Source: Polaromonas sp. YR568 (GTDB taxonomy: Bacteria; Pseudomonadota; Gammaproteobacteria; Burkholderiales; Burkholderiaceae). From it: DNA of 9,119 nt. Made by a program: the position numbers and the translations under genes. The notes under the pieces are model-generated. The model did not search any database and was not told the DNA's origin. It saw only the letters and a list, made by a program, of their open reading frames with translations. Positions 1 to 6,216 of this stretch are shown here, piece by piece (the first letter of the stretch is position 1; every line of letters begins with the position of its first letter). The stretch spans positions 1 to 9,119 of the forward strand of contig CAMBWM010000085.1 in NCBI GenBank assembly GCA_945871335.1, given 5' to 3'.

Positions 1-1253
1 TGGAAGTGGCGTTGATCCGCGCGGTGGCGGTGCTGGTGATTGCCTGCCCCTGTGCTTTGGGCCTGGCAACGCCGGCGGCCATCATGGCCGGCACCGGCGT
101 GGCTGCGGGCGAAGGTATTTTGATCAAAGACGCAGAGGCGCTGGAGCAAGCCTGTCGCGCCGACACCGTGGCCTTTGACAAAACCGGCACCTTGACCATC
201 GGCCAGCCCCGTCTGATCGCCTTTTTGCTGGCTTCCGATGCTGATGAGGTGACGCAATGGAGCGCAGCGGCCAGCTTGCAAAGCGGCAGCGAGCATCCGC
301 TGGCGCGCGCTGTGCTGGCCGCTGCCAAGGCGCGCGATATCCCGGTGCTTGCGCCACACGAATTGCGCGCTGTCCCGGGGCGGGGAACCGAGGGGCTGGT
401 GGCCGGCGTGCCGTATCTGATCGGTAGCTTGCGCTGGCTTGACGAGTTGGGCGTGAGTCTGGGCCTCTTGCAAAGCGAAGCCGAGCGCCTGCAAAAAGGC
501 GGCGCCACTTTGTCGGCGCTGGCCGAGCGCCGGCCTGAGGGCCTGGTGCTGCGCGCGCTGATGGCCTTTGCCGACGAGCCCAAGCCCGGCGCCCGCGAAG
601 CCCTGGCCTCATTGCGCGCCCGGGGCCTGCGCATCGTCATGATCTCGGGCGACAACCGTGGCGCCGCCCTGTCCATGGGCGAGCGCCTCGGCCTGCATGC
701 CGACGAGGTGATGGCTGAGGTGCTGCCCGGCGACAAAGCCGCCTTGGTGGCTGAACTTAAGCAAGGAAAAATGCACCCCCCCGGGGGGCAGCGCAGTACG
801 CGAAGCGACAAGCGCGGGGGCTCCAATTTTTCCGCAGGGCCGCCCCAAGGAAAAATACACCCCCTCGGGGGGCAGCGCAGTACGCGAAGCGACAAGCGTG
901 GGGGCACTGTCGTCATGGTCGGCGACGGTGTGAATGACGCTCCGGCGCTGGCGGCAGCAGACGTTGGCATGGCCATGGGTACTGGCACCGATGTCGCCAT
1001 GCATGCGGCAGGCATCACGCTGATGCGTGGCGATGTGTCGCTGGTGGAGGGCGCGCTGGAGGTATCCCGCCGCACGGTCATGAAAATTCGCCAAAACCTG
1101 TTCTGGGCTTTTGCCTACAACGTGGCCGGCATCCCGCTGGCTGCCCTGGGCTACTTGAACCCGGTCTTGGCCGGGGCCGCCATGGCGCTGTCGAGCGTGA
1201 GCGTTTTGGCCAACGCGCTTTTGCTCAAACGCTGGCGGCTTAAGCGTTCTTGA
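1..1253 (+). CDS. copA: Copper-translocating P1B-type ATPase, C-terminal part (5' end outside window)
   Basis: This is an inner-membrane heavy-metal P-type ATPase that exports metal at the cost of ATP. The open frame continues to the window edge (the codon before the GTG at 6 is GAA), so that GTG is internal. Visible in order: the metal-binding CPC of TM6 (bases 45-53), the phosphorylation motif DKTGT (Asp codon 177-179), the nucleotide-domain GSEHPLA, the SGDN motif, [10 protein letters not shown] (from about 921), then two C-terminal membrane segments carrying YN and MALSS. The trio CPC, YN and MxxSS is the Cu(I)-ATPase signature, so copper is the likely substrate. The N-terminal metal-binding domain and first helices are outside the window. 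A 48-codon in-frame insertion of a duplicated repeat (762-905) lies between the helix ending in AELK and the strand VVMVGDG; no catalytic motif is lost. The metal assignment is inferred from motifs, and silver transport is also possible. Confidence 0.9.
   Translation, partial: EVALIRAVAVLVIACPCALGLATPAAIMAGTGVAAGEGILIKDAEALEQACRADTVAFDKTGTLTIGQPRLIAFLLASDADEVTQWSAAASLQSGSEHPLARAVLAAAKARDIPVLAPHELRAVPGRGTEGLVAGVPYLIGSLRWLDELGVSLGLLQSEAERLQKGGATLSALAERRPEGLVLRALMAFADEPKPGAREALASLRARGLRIVMISGDNRGAALSMGERLGLHADEVMAEVLPGDKAALVAELKQGKMHPPGGQRSTRSDKRGGSNFSAGPPQGKIHPLGGQRSTRSDKRGGTVVMVGDGVNDAPALAAADVGMAMGTGTDVAMHAAGITLMRGDVSLVEGALEVSRRTVMKIRQNLFWAFAYNVAGIPLAALGYLNPVLAGAAMALSSVSVLANALLLKRWRLKRS
762..821. 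repeat. 60-base GC-rich repeat, copy 1, in frame inside copA
   Basis: This unit begins CAAGGAAAAATGCAC, has a run of C followed directly by a run of G (a small palindrome), and ends GCGCGGGGGC. It matches the unit at 846-905 at 57 of 60 positions by my count. It is exactly 20 codons long and stop-free in the copA frame, encoding a Gly/Arg/Ser-rich peptide ([20 protein letters not shown]). It resembles a dispersed, usually intergenic repeat that I associate with Comamonadaceae genomes. That family link is from memory and not verified here. Confidence 0.85.
846..905. repeat. 60-base GC-rich repeat, copy 2, in frame inside copA
   Basis: This is the second copy, in the same orientation as 762-821. 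The period is 84 bases (a 60-base unit plus a 24-base spacer at 822-845), a multiple of three, so both copies are read in the same frame. The three differences from copy 1 are ATACAC for ATGCAC, one T in the C run, and GCGTG for GCGCG. The encoded peptide differs only by M to I and P to L. The conventional copA reading resumes at the Thr codon at 906. Confidence 0.85.
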
Positions 1254-1266
1254 CCTGCATCAACTC

Positions 1267-1300
1267 CGGCGGCCGTGAAGCCGGCCATTCTGCCGTTTTA
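1267..1300 (+). terminator. Possible rho-independent terminator after copA
   Basis: Fourteen bases after the copA stop, GGCCG (1271-1275) pairs with CGGCC (1282-1286) across a six-base loop. An outer CGGC (1267-1270) can pair with GCCG (1292-1295) across a five-base bulge. TTTTAT follows at once. The bulge and short U-run make this a weak candidate. Position and orientation fit the end of copA transcription. Confidence 0.35.
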
Positions 1301-1381
1301 TCTTGCGCACATGCAGACCGAAGAGCTCGAGCTGTTGCCGTTGGCTGAACGCTTGCTTTGCCGTGCTCGGTTAAATCCCTC

Positions 1382-1437
1382 TTTACAGTTGAGGCTTGTG
1401 GTTTGTACGATTGATATTTTGCTAAGAATCGTCTAAT
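1382..1437 (+). promoter_or_regulatory. Candidate promoter region for the ior-sox operon
   Basis: An AT-rich stretch lies upstream of iorA in an otherwise GC-rich window. One sigma70-like pair is TTGATA (1411-1416) and TCTAAT (1432-1437), each 5 of 6 to consensus but with a short 15-base spacer. An alternative is TTTACA (1382-1387) with TACGAT (1406-1411), spacer 18. Neither is decisive. I saw no convincing operator, apart from the 10-base palindrome AGCTCGAGCT at 1324-1333, whose role is unknown. Confidence 0.3.
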
Positions 1438-1455
1438 GTGCAGGCTTAACACACT

Positions 1456-1460
1456 GGAGG
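1456..1460 (+). promoter_or_regulatory. Ribosome binding site of iorA
   Basis: GGAGG lies ten bases before the ATG at 1471. It is the clearest Shine-Dalgarno sequence of the operon and supports that start. The downstream genes mostly rely on overlap with the preceding stop codon. Confidence 0.7.
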
Positions 1461-1470
1461 CACCGGTTTC

Positions 1471-1929
1471 ATGAAACTCAAAGTCAACGGAAAAGCGCAC
1501 GAACTCGACATCGAGCCCGACATGCCCCTGCTGTGGGCCTTACGTGATGAACTCGACATCAAAGGGCCGAAATTCGGCTGTGGCGTAGCCCAGTGCGGCG
1601 CCTGCACGGTGTTGCTCAACGGTGAGCCGGTGCGCTCTTGCTCTTACCCGGTGTCGGCCGCGGCCGGCCAGCAGGTCATCACCATCGAAGGCCTGGCAGC
1701 CAAGGGCAAGCTGCACCCGGTGCAACAGGCCTGGGTAGAACACCAGGTGCCGCAATGCGGTTACTGCCAGGGCGGCCAGATGCTGGCGGCCGTGGCGCTG
1801 CTGAAGAAAAAACCCAAGCCCAGCGACCAGGACATTGACGCAGCCATGACCAATATATGCCGCTGCGGCACTTATGCTCGCATTCGCAAGGCGATTCACG
1901 CAGTCGCTGCCAAGGGGGTTCGCGCATGA
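1471..1929 (+). CDS. iorA: Isoquinoline 1-oxidoreductase-like small subunit, [2Fe-2S] protein
   Basis: This 152-residue protein is the electron-transfer subunit of a xanthine-oxidase-family molybdenum hydroxylase. The N-terminal plant-type ferredoxin domain has cluster cysteines at 37, 42, 45 and 57 ([12 protein letters not shown], then RSC). The C-terminal helical domain has cysteines 96, 99, 130 and 132 (QCGYCQGGQ, then NICRCGTY) for the second [2Fe-2S] cluster next to the molybdopterin. All eight ligands are present and the length is typical of the family. It lacks a signal peptide, so it presumably folds in the cytoplasm and is exported bound to the Tat-targeted large subunit; this is inferred from the family. 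Its stop overlaps the iorB start (ATGA at 1926-1929). The physiological substrate cannot be read from the sequence: IorA-type subunits serve isoquinoline, aldehyde and other N-heterocycle dehydrogenases. Confidence 0.9.
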   Translation: MKLKVNGKAHELDIEPDMPLLWALRDELDIKGPKFGCGVAQCGACTVLLNGEPVRSCSYPVSAAAGQQVITIEGLAAKGKLHPVQQAWVEHQVPQCGYCQGGQMLAAVALLKKKPKPSDQDIDAAMTNICRCGTYARIRKAIHAVAAKGVRA

Positions 1930-4088
1930 AAACACAGACATCCGCTTCAGGCCTGGACCGCCGCCACTTCCTGCAGGTCTCGGCCACGGCCGCTGCCGGC
2001 CTGAGCCTGGCCTTTTACCTTCCTGAAAAAGCCGAAGCTGCCGACGCGCCGCGTCTGAATGCGTGGATCGAGATCCAGTCCGACGAGACCATCGTCATCC
2101 GCTATGCCCGCACCGAGATGGGCCAGGGCAGCCGCACCTCGGCACCCATGATGGTGGCCGAGGAGCTGGACGCTGACTGGAAAAAAGTTCGCGTCGAGTA
2201 CGCCACGGCCCATGACAACCTGCGCCAAAAGCGGGTGTACGGCGACATGGCCACCGTCGGCAGTCGCACCATTCGCAATTCGCAGGCGTACTTGCGCCAG
2301 GCCGGCGGCACCGCGCGCCACATGTTGGTGGCCGCCGCCGCGCAAAGTTGGGGCGTGCCAGCGGCTGAGTGCAGCACGGCGCTGGGCCGGGTGCAGCATC
2401 TGGCCAGCAAGCGTTCTATGACCTACGGCAAGTTGGCCGCGGCCGCCGCCAAGATGGAGGCGCCCAAAGAGGTCAAGCTCAAAGACCCCAAGGACTGGAA
2501 GATCATCGGCAAGTCGATGCCCCGCGTTGACATTCCGGCCATCGTCACTGGGGAGATTCGTTACGGTATTGACGCCCAGATGCCGGGCATGCTTCATGCC
2601 GCCGTAGCGGCTTGCCCGGTTTTTAACGGCCGCGTCAAAAGCATGGATGCCTCCAAAGTGCAAAACCGCCGTGGCATTGTGCAGGTGCTCAACCTGGGTG
2701 AGTTTGTGGCGGTGGTGGCCGACAACTGGTGGCGCGCCAAAGAGGCCCTGCGCGAAGTGGCCATTGACTGGGACACCGGCGAACACGGCACACTCAACAG
2801 TGCGGCCATCATGGCGAATTTCCAGGCCGGTATGGCGCAGAGTGAACTGGCTGTGGCTCGCAACGACGGCAACACAGTGCAAGCGCTGGCTGGCGCAAGC
2901 AAGGTTTACGAGGCCGAGTACTTCACTCCTTATCTGGCGCACGCCACCATGGAGCCCATGGTTTGCACGGCCTGGCTGCAAGGTGACTCGCTGGAGGTCT
3001 GGACCTCCACGCAAAACCCCGAGGCCACGTTGGCGGTGGCCGCAGCCACAGCCGGTGTGGCGCAAGACAAGGTCAAGGTTCACCCCATGCAGCTCGGCGG
3101 TGGTCTGGGCCGCAAGAGCCCGCAGGACTTCACGCGTCAAGGCGTGATGATCGCCAAGGCCATGGCCGGCAAGCCGGTCAAGATGGTCTGGTCGCGCGAA
3201 GAAGATACACAGCATGACCTGTACCGCCCGGCCAGCCTGGTGCGCTTCAAGGCGGCCATGGACGCCAGCGGCAAGGTTGAGGCTCTGCACATCCGCGTCA
3301 GCGCACCGTCGATTTTGGCCACGTTGCTCAAGCTGCCGCTTCCCAAGGGCGTGGACGGCCAGGCGGTGGCGGCTTTCAGCGACCACCCTTACGACATTCC
3401 GAACAGCCTGGTGGACTATGCGCAGCGCAACACCAATGTGCCGGTGGGTTTCTGGCGCACCGTCGGTCACTCCCAAAACCCGTACATGCGCGAGTGTTTT
3501 GTCGACGAACTGGCGCACGCCGCCGGCAAAGACCCGCTGGCTTTTCGCCTGAACATGCTGGGCGCCAAGGCCGCGCGGGATCGCGGCATTCTGGAGGCCG
3601 TGGCCAAGGCCGCTAACTGGGGCGGCGCGCTGCCGCCGGGCGTGTTCCGAGGCATTGCCGAAACCGAAGGCTACGGCAGCTACACCGCCTGCGTTTGCGA
3701 GGTCGCTGTCAATGCCAAGGGTGAAGTGAAGATTCACCGCGTGGTCATGGGCATTGACCCGGGCTATGCCGTCAACCCCGACAACATCGAGGCGCAGATT
3801 CAGGGCAGCGTTGTGCACGGCCTGAGCGCGATTTTCTGGGGCGAGATGACGGTCAAGGACGGACGCATCGAGCAGTCCAACTTCCATGACTACCGCCTCA
3901 TGCGCCTGAATGAAATGCCCAAGGTGGTGGCGGTGATTGCGCCCTCCGGCGGGTTCTGGGGCGGCGTTGGTGAGCCTGCGCAGGCGCCGCTGGCACCGGC
4001 GCTGGCGAATGCCATCTTTGCCGCTTCGGGCAAGCGCATCCGCTCTTTGCCTCTGAAGAACCACGGACTGAGCCTGGCGCGCGCATGA
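1926..4088 (+). CDS. iorB: Isoquinoline 1-oxidoreductase-like large subunit, molybdopterin-binding, Tat-exported
   Basis: This 720-residue protein is the catalytic subunit binding the molybdenum-cytosine-dinucleotide cofactor. I chose the ATG at 1926 because it overlaps the iorA stop, follows AAGGGGG (1912-1918) by seven bases, and places a twin-arginine signal at the N terminus (LDRRHFLQ, residues 10-17, followed by an Ala-rich hydrophobic stretch and a likely cleavage near AEAADAP). Family motifs include GGGLGRK at about 391-397 (cofactor loop), FWRTVGHS at 509-516, and [10 protein letters not shown] at 675-684, where Glu682 corresponds to the catalytic glutamate of molybdenum hydroxylases. 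It is somewhat shorter than classical IorB (roughly 780 residues from memory). It resembles the fused two-half IorB or membrane-type aldehyde dehydrogenase family, whose electron acceptor is usually a c-type cytochrome. That fits the cytochrome genes directly downstream. The substrate is unknown. Confidence 0.88.
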   Translation: MKTQTSASGLDRRHFLQVSATAAAGLSLAFYLPEKAEAADAPRLNAWIEIQSDETIVIRYARTEMGQGSRTSAPMMVAEELDADWKKVRVEYATAHDNLRQKRVYGDMATVGSRTIRNSQAYLRQAGGTARHMLVAAAAQSWGVPAAECSTALGRVQHLASKRSMTYGKLAAAAAKMEAPKEVKLKDPKDWKIIGKSMPRVDIPAIVTGEIRYGIDAQMPGMLHAAVAACPVFNGRVKSMDASKVQNRRGIVQVLNLGEFVAVVADNWWRAKEALREVAIDWDTGEHGTLNSAAIMANFQAGMAQSELAVARNDGNTVQALAGASKVYEAEYFTPYLAHATMEPMVCTAWLQGDSLEVWTSTQNPEATLAVAAATAGVAQDKVKVHPMQLGGGLGRKSPQDFTRQGVMIAKAMAGKPVKMVWSREEDTQHDLYRPASLVRFKAAMDASGKVEALHIRVSAPSILATLLKLPLPKGVDGQAVAAFSDHPYDIPNSLVDYAQRNTNVPVGFWRTVGHSQNPYMRECFVDELAHAAGKDPLAFRLNMLGAKAARDRGILEAVAKAANWGGALPPGVFRGIAETEGYGSYTACVCEVAVNAKGEVKIHRVVMGIDPGYAVNPDNIEAQIQGSVVHGLSAIFWGEMTVKDGRIEQSNFHDYRLMRLNEMPKVVAVIAPSGGFWGGVGEPAQAPLAPALANAIFAASGKRIRSLPLKNHGLSLARA

Positions 4089-4537
4089 GCCTTGTGGTCG
4101 GTTGGCGCATGTTGAGCATGCTGTCGCTGGCCAGCGGCTGCGCGCTTCCTGCGCTGGCGCAAGAGCGCATGCCGGCAACCCACTGGGCGGCCACCGCCAG
4201 TGTCGAGCGCGGCCGCGTCTTGCTGGCCAACCGGCAGGACAGCGGCTGCATTTTGTGCCACACCGTGCCGGGCATAGCGGCGGGCGGCGACATCGGTCCG
4301 CCGCTGGCCGGGTTGGCCGGGCGAGCCGACGCGGCACAGATCCGTCAGCGCATCGCGGATGCGCGCAGCCTGAACCCGGAGACCATCATGCCGCCTTACT
4401 TCAGTACCCGAGGCGTTCAGCGCGTGGCCGGTGCTTATGCTGGGCAAACGGTGCTCAGCGGGCAGGGCCTGGAAGACGTTGTGGCTTACTTGCTGGCCAA
4501 CACGCGCAGCCCCACAGGCGCAGCGCAGCAGCCATGA
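4085..4537 (+). CDS. soxX: SoxX, monoheme c-type cytochrome of sulfur oxidation
   Basis: This 150-residue periplasmic cytochrome c is the small partner of SoxA. An N-terminal signal peptide (hydrophobic residues about 4-24) ends near ALAQ. The single heme site is CILCH (Cys55, Cys58, His59), followed by GDIGPPLAGL, as in SoxX proteins. The likely distal ligand is Met102 in TIMPPYF. A C-terminal helix (LEDVVAYLL) is also typical of SoxX. In the known system SoxXA oxidatively joins thiosulfate to the SoxY cysteine, and SoxX passes electrons on to other cytochromes. The ATG overlaps the iorB stop (ATGA at 4085-4088), so translation is probably coupled. Its place directly after iorAB is also where a cytochrome subunit of Ior-type enzymes could sit, but the motif pattern and the following soxYZA favour SoxX. 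Confidence 0.88.
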   Translation: MSLVVGWRMLSMLSLASGCALPALAQERMPATHWAATASVERGRVLLANRQDSGCILCHTVPGIAAGGDIGPPLAGLAGRADAAQIRQRIADARSLNPETIMPPYFSTRGVQRVAGAYAGQTVLSGQGLEDVVAYLLANTRSPTGAAQQP

Positions 4538-5046
4538 CCCCTGCAGCATCTCTGACCCGCCTGCTCAAACTGGCGCCTGCCCGTCGCCGTTGGCTGCAAT
4601 CGATGGCGCAAGGCGTGCTGGCCTTGGCCGTGTTGCGCGCCTGGCCAGCCCGGGCGCAAGGCATGGTGTCTGGCCAGCTTCTCAGCCTGCCGCAGATGCT
4701 GGAGCCCTTGCTGCAAGGCCGCGTGGCGCAGCCGAAAGGTCTGCGGCTGGAACTGCCGGTGCTTGTTGATAACGGCTCGCTGGTGCCGGTCAGGGTGCAG
4801 GTAGACAGCCCCATGACCGAGCAGGACCATATCACGCACATTTATCTTTTGTCTCAGCGCAACCCGGTGACGCAGATGGCGGTGTTTCATCTGGGCCCCT
4901 GGTCGGGCCGGGCCGAAGTGAGTGCGCGCCTGCGGCTGGCGGGTTCGCAGCTGGTGGTGGCGCTGGCGCGGCGCTCTGACGGCAGCTTTTGCTACCAAAG
5001 CGCAGACGCTTTGGTGACCGAGTCGGCCTGTGTGGACGGGTCCTGA
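4534..5046 (+). CDS. soxY: SoxY sulfur-carrier protein with atypical C terminus
   Basis: This 170-residue protein is the covalent sulfur-carrier subunit of the SoxYZ heterodimer. The ATG at 4534 overlaps the soxX stop and gives a twin-arginine-like signal (PARRRWLQSM, residues 15-24, hydrophobic stretch, likely cleavage after ARA near residue 41). The body matches SoxY: PVLVDNGSLVPVRVQVDSP (residues 75-93), the NP motif at 110-111, and a DGS-containing strand near 149-151. Known SoxY proteins end in GGCGG, whose Cys carries the sulfur intermediates on a swinging arm. Here the end is VTESACVDGS, so Cys166 lines up with the carrier Cys, but the flanking glycines are replaced and the tail is two residues longer. 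A second cysteine lies at 153. The family is clear; whether it is a working thiosulfate carrier is open. Confidence 0.85.
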   Translation: MTPAASLTRLLKLAPARRRWLQSMAQGVLALAVLRAWPARAQGMVSGQLLSLPQMLEPLLQGRVAQPKGLRLELPVLVDNGSLVPVRVQVDSPMTEQDHITHIYLLSQRNPVTQMAVFHLGPWSGRAEVSARLRLAGSQLVVALARRSDGSFCYQSADALVTESACVDGS

Positions 5047-5047
5047 G

Positions 5048-5395
5048 ATGGGCAACGCTCGCTTGTTGCTTCCTGAGAGCATGGCCCCCGGCGATGTAGT
5101 CAAAGCGCGGCTGCTGGTAGAGCACCCCATGCACACCGGCTACTTGCAGGATTTGCAGGGGCGGCTGGTTGCGCGAAATGTGATTTTGCTTCTGACCTGC
5201 GACTACGGCGGGCGCGAGGTGTTCCGGGTCGAACCTTCGTCGGGCATTGCCGGTAACCCGCTGTTTGAGTTTTTCTTTCGTGTTCAAAACCCGGGCGAGT
5301 TGCGGGTGCGCTGGGTCGACGACCGTGGCTTGGCCGGTGAGTTGCGTCACCCGGTGACGGTGCAGGTGCCTGCCGGCCCGTCTGCCGGCGCATGA
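5048..5395 (+). CDS. soxZ: SoxZ, SoxY-binding partner
   Basis: This 115-residue immunoglobulin-like protein pairs with SoxY in the periplasm. The start at 5048 follows the soxY stop by one base (TGA, G, ATG). An in-frame ATG at 5030 would lie inside soxY, so I prefer 5048 by homology and coupling; no Shine-Dalgarno is visible. Recognisable SoxZ features are the PESMAPGDVVKARLLVEHPM start, TGY at 30-32, a RNVI segment at 43-46, CDYGGREVF at 51-59, GNP at 69-71, and VRWVDDRG at 87-94. Like other SoxZ proteins it has no signal peptide of its own and presumably travels with Tat-exported SoxY. The length is close to the usual size (just over 100 residues). Confidence 0.88.
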   Translation: MGNARLLLPESMAPGDVVKARLLVEHPMHTGYLQDLQGRLVARNVILLLTCDYGGREVFRVEPSSGIAGNPLFEFFFRVQNPGELRVRWVDDRGLAGELRHPVTVQVPAGPSAGA

Positions 5396-6186
5396 TGCAC
5401 AAGTGGCTGCGCTGGTGTGGGGTGATGATGTGTTGGATGTGCTTTGCCGTGCCCGCCATCGCGCAGACGCGGCAACTGCCGCAGGCGCAGCTCAAGTCGG
5501 GCCTGGCCTTTGCTGGCGCTGATGTGCGCGCCTTGCAGGCCGACGAGTTTGGCAATCCTGCGCAGCTGTGGCTGGCGCGCGGCGCGCAGCGCTGGCGAGA
5601 GCCGCAGGGCGCAGCTGGTCAGAGCTGCCAAAGCTGTCATGGTGACGCTCAGCAAAGTATGCGTGGTGCGGCCACACGCTATCCGTCGGTTGACGTCAAA
5701 ACAGGCCAGCTCCTGAACCTTGAAGACCGCATCCTTCAGTGCCGCAGCCAACAGCAAAAGGGGCCGGAGCTGCTTAGAGAGTCCGACGACTTGCTGGCGC
5801 TTTCGTTGCACGTGAGCCGGGCCTCGCACAGCATGCCTTTGCGCGTTGACATCTCAGGTCCGGCGCAGCCGCACTGGCAGCAAGGCCAGCGCCAGTTCTT
5901 TGAGCGCCAGGGCCAGCTTAATTTGTCGTGCGCCCAATGCCATGACCAGAACCATGGACGGCGCCTGTACACCGATGCGTTGAGTCAGGGCCAACCTAAC
6001 GGCTACCCCGTGTACCGTCTGGAGTGGCAGGGCGTGGGTTCGCTAGAGCGGCGCTTGCGCAGCTGCTTTGTCGGCGTGCGTGCGGAGCCACTGGCTTGGG
6101 GAGCGCTCGAGTCGCGCCAGCTCAGTCTTTACCTGATGTGGCGCGGCGAAGGTCTGCCGCTGGAGGTGCCGGCGGTGCGCAAGTAG
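5392..6186 (+). CDS. soxA: SoxA, diheme c-type cytochrome of sulfur oxidation
   Basis: This 264-residue protein is the catalytic cytochrome of SoxXA. The signal peptide spans about residues 1-24 (cleavage near AIA-Q). It has two heme sites, CQSCH (79-83) and CAQCH (180-184), so it is the diheme form as in Paracoccus and Rhodovulum. The cysteine expected to ligate heme 1 is Cys117 (ILQCRSQ). The cysteine that in known SoxA carries a persulfide and ligates the active-site heme is Cys225 (RLRSCFVGVRAEP). The conserved GLPL near the C terminus is also present. All residues needed for the known chemistry are thus visible. The start ATG overlaps the soxZ stop (ATGA at 5392-5395); a second ATG at 5395 is equally possible. 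It is the last gene of the operon. soxB, commonly found next, is absent and the next gene is convergent. Confidence 0.9.
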   Translation: MMHKWLRWCGVMMCWMCFAVPAIAQTRQLPQAQLKSGLAFAGADVRALQADEFGNPAQLWLARGAQRWREPQGAAGQSCQSCHGDAQQSMRGAATRYPSVDVKTGQLLNLEDRILQCRSQQQKGPELLRESDDLLALSLHVSRASHSMPLRVDISGPAQPHWQQGQRQFFERQGQLNLSCAQCHDQNHGRRLYTDALSQGQPNGYPVYRLEWQGVGSLERRLRSCFVGVRAEPLAWGALESRQLSLYLMWRGEGLPLEVPAVRK

Positions 6187-6216
6187 CGCAGTGCCTGCAC
6201 CAGTGGCCGCTTCAGA

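Noticed and set aside
6..8. GTG as the start of the copper ATPase
   Set aside because: The frame is open to the window edge and the first residues are already TM6, so the gene starts upstream of the window.
762..905. CRISPR-like array
   Set aside because: There are only two 60-base units with one 24-base spacer, inside a coding frame and with no cas genes nearby. Unit length and coding context do not fit CRISPR.
1240..1500. An 86-codon minus-strand frame across the copA-iorA gap
   Set aside because: It has no ribosome binding site or recognisable motif, and it runs over the ends of both flanking genes and the likely iorA promoter.
1947..4337. A 796-codon open frame on the minus strand opposite iorB
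   Set aside because: It is antisense to iorB, which has clear Mo-hydroxylase motifs. The translation is rich in Ala, Arg and His without recognisable domains, as expected of a shadow in GC-rich DNA.
4102..4533. A longer soxY start at 4102, inside soxX
   Set aside because: The extension overlaps soxX almost entirely and shows no protein-like features. The ATG at 4534 gives an overlap with the soxX stop and a proper Tat-like signal peptide.
5015..5060. A frameshift that would restore a Gly-rich SoxY end
   Set aside because: One alternative frame reads VGLCGR over this stretch, which faintly resembles GGCGG. It then runs on into soxZ, whereas the annotated frame aligns VT and Cys with the family at the right spacing and stops one base before soxZ. 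I kept the in-frame reading and flag resequencing as the test.
6187..6216. A bidirectional terminator between soxA and bktB
   Set aside because: The 30-base gap contains only a four-base stem (GTGC with GCAC, two-base loop) and no T-run on either strand.
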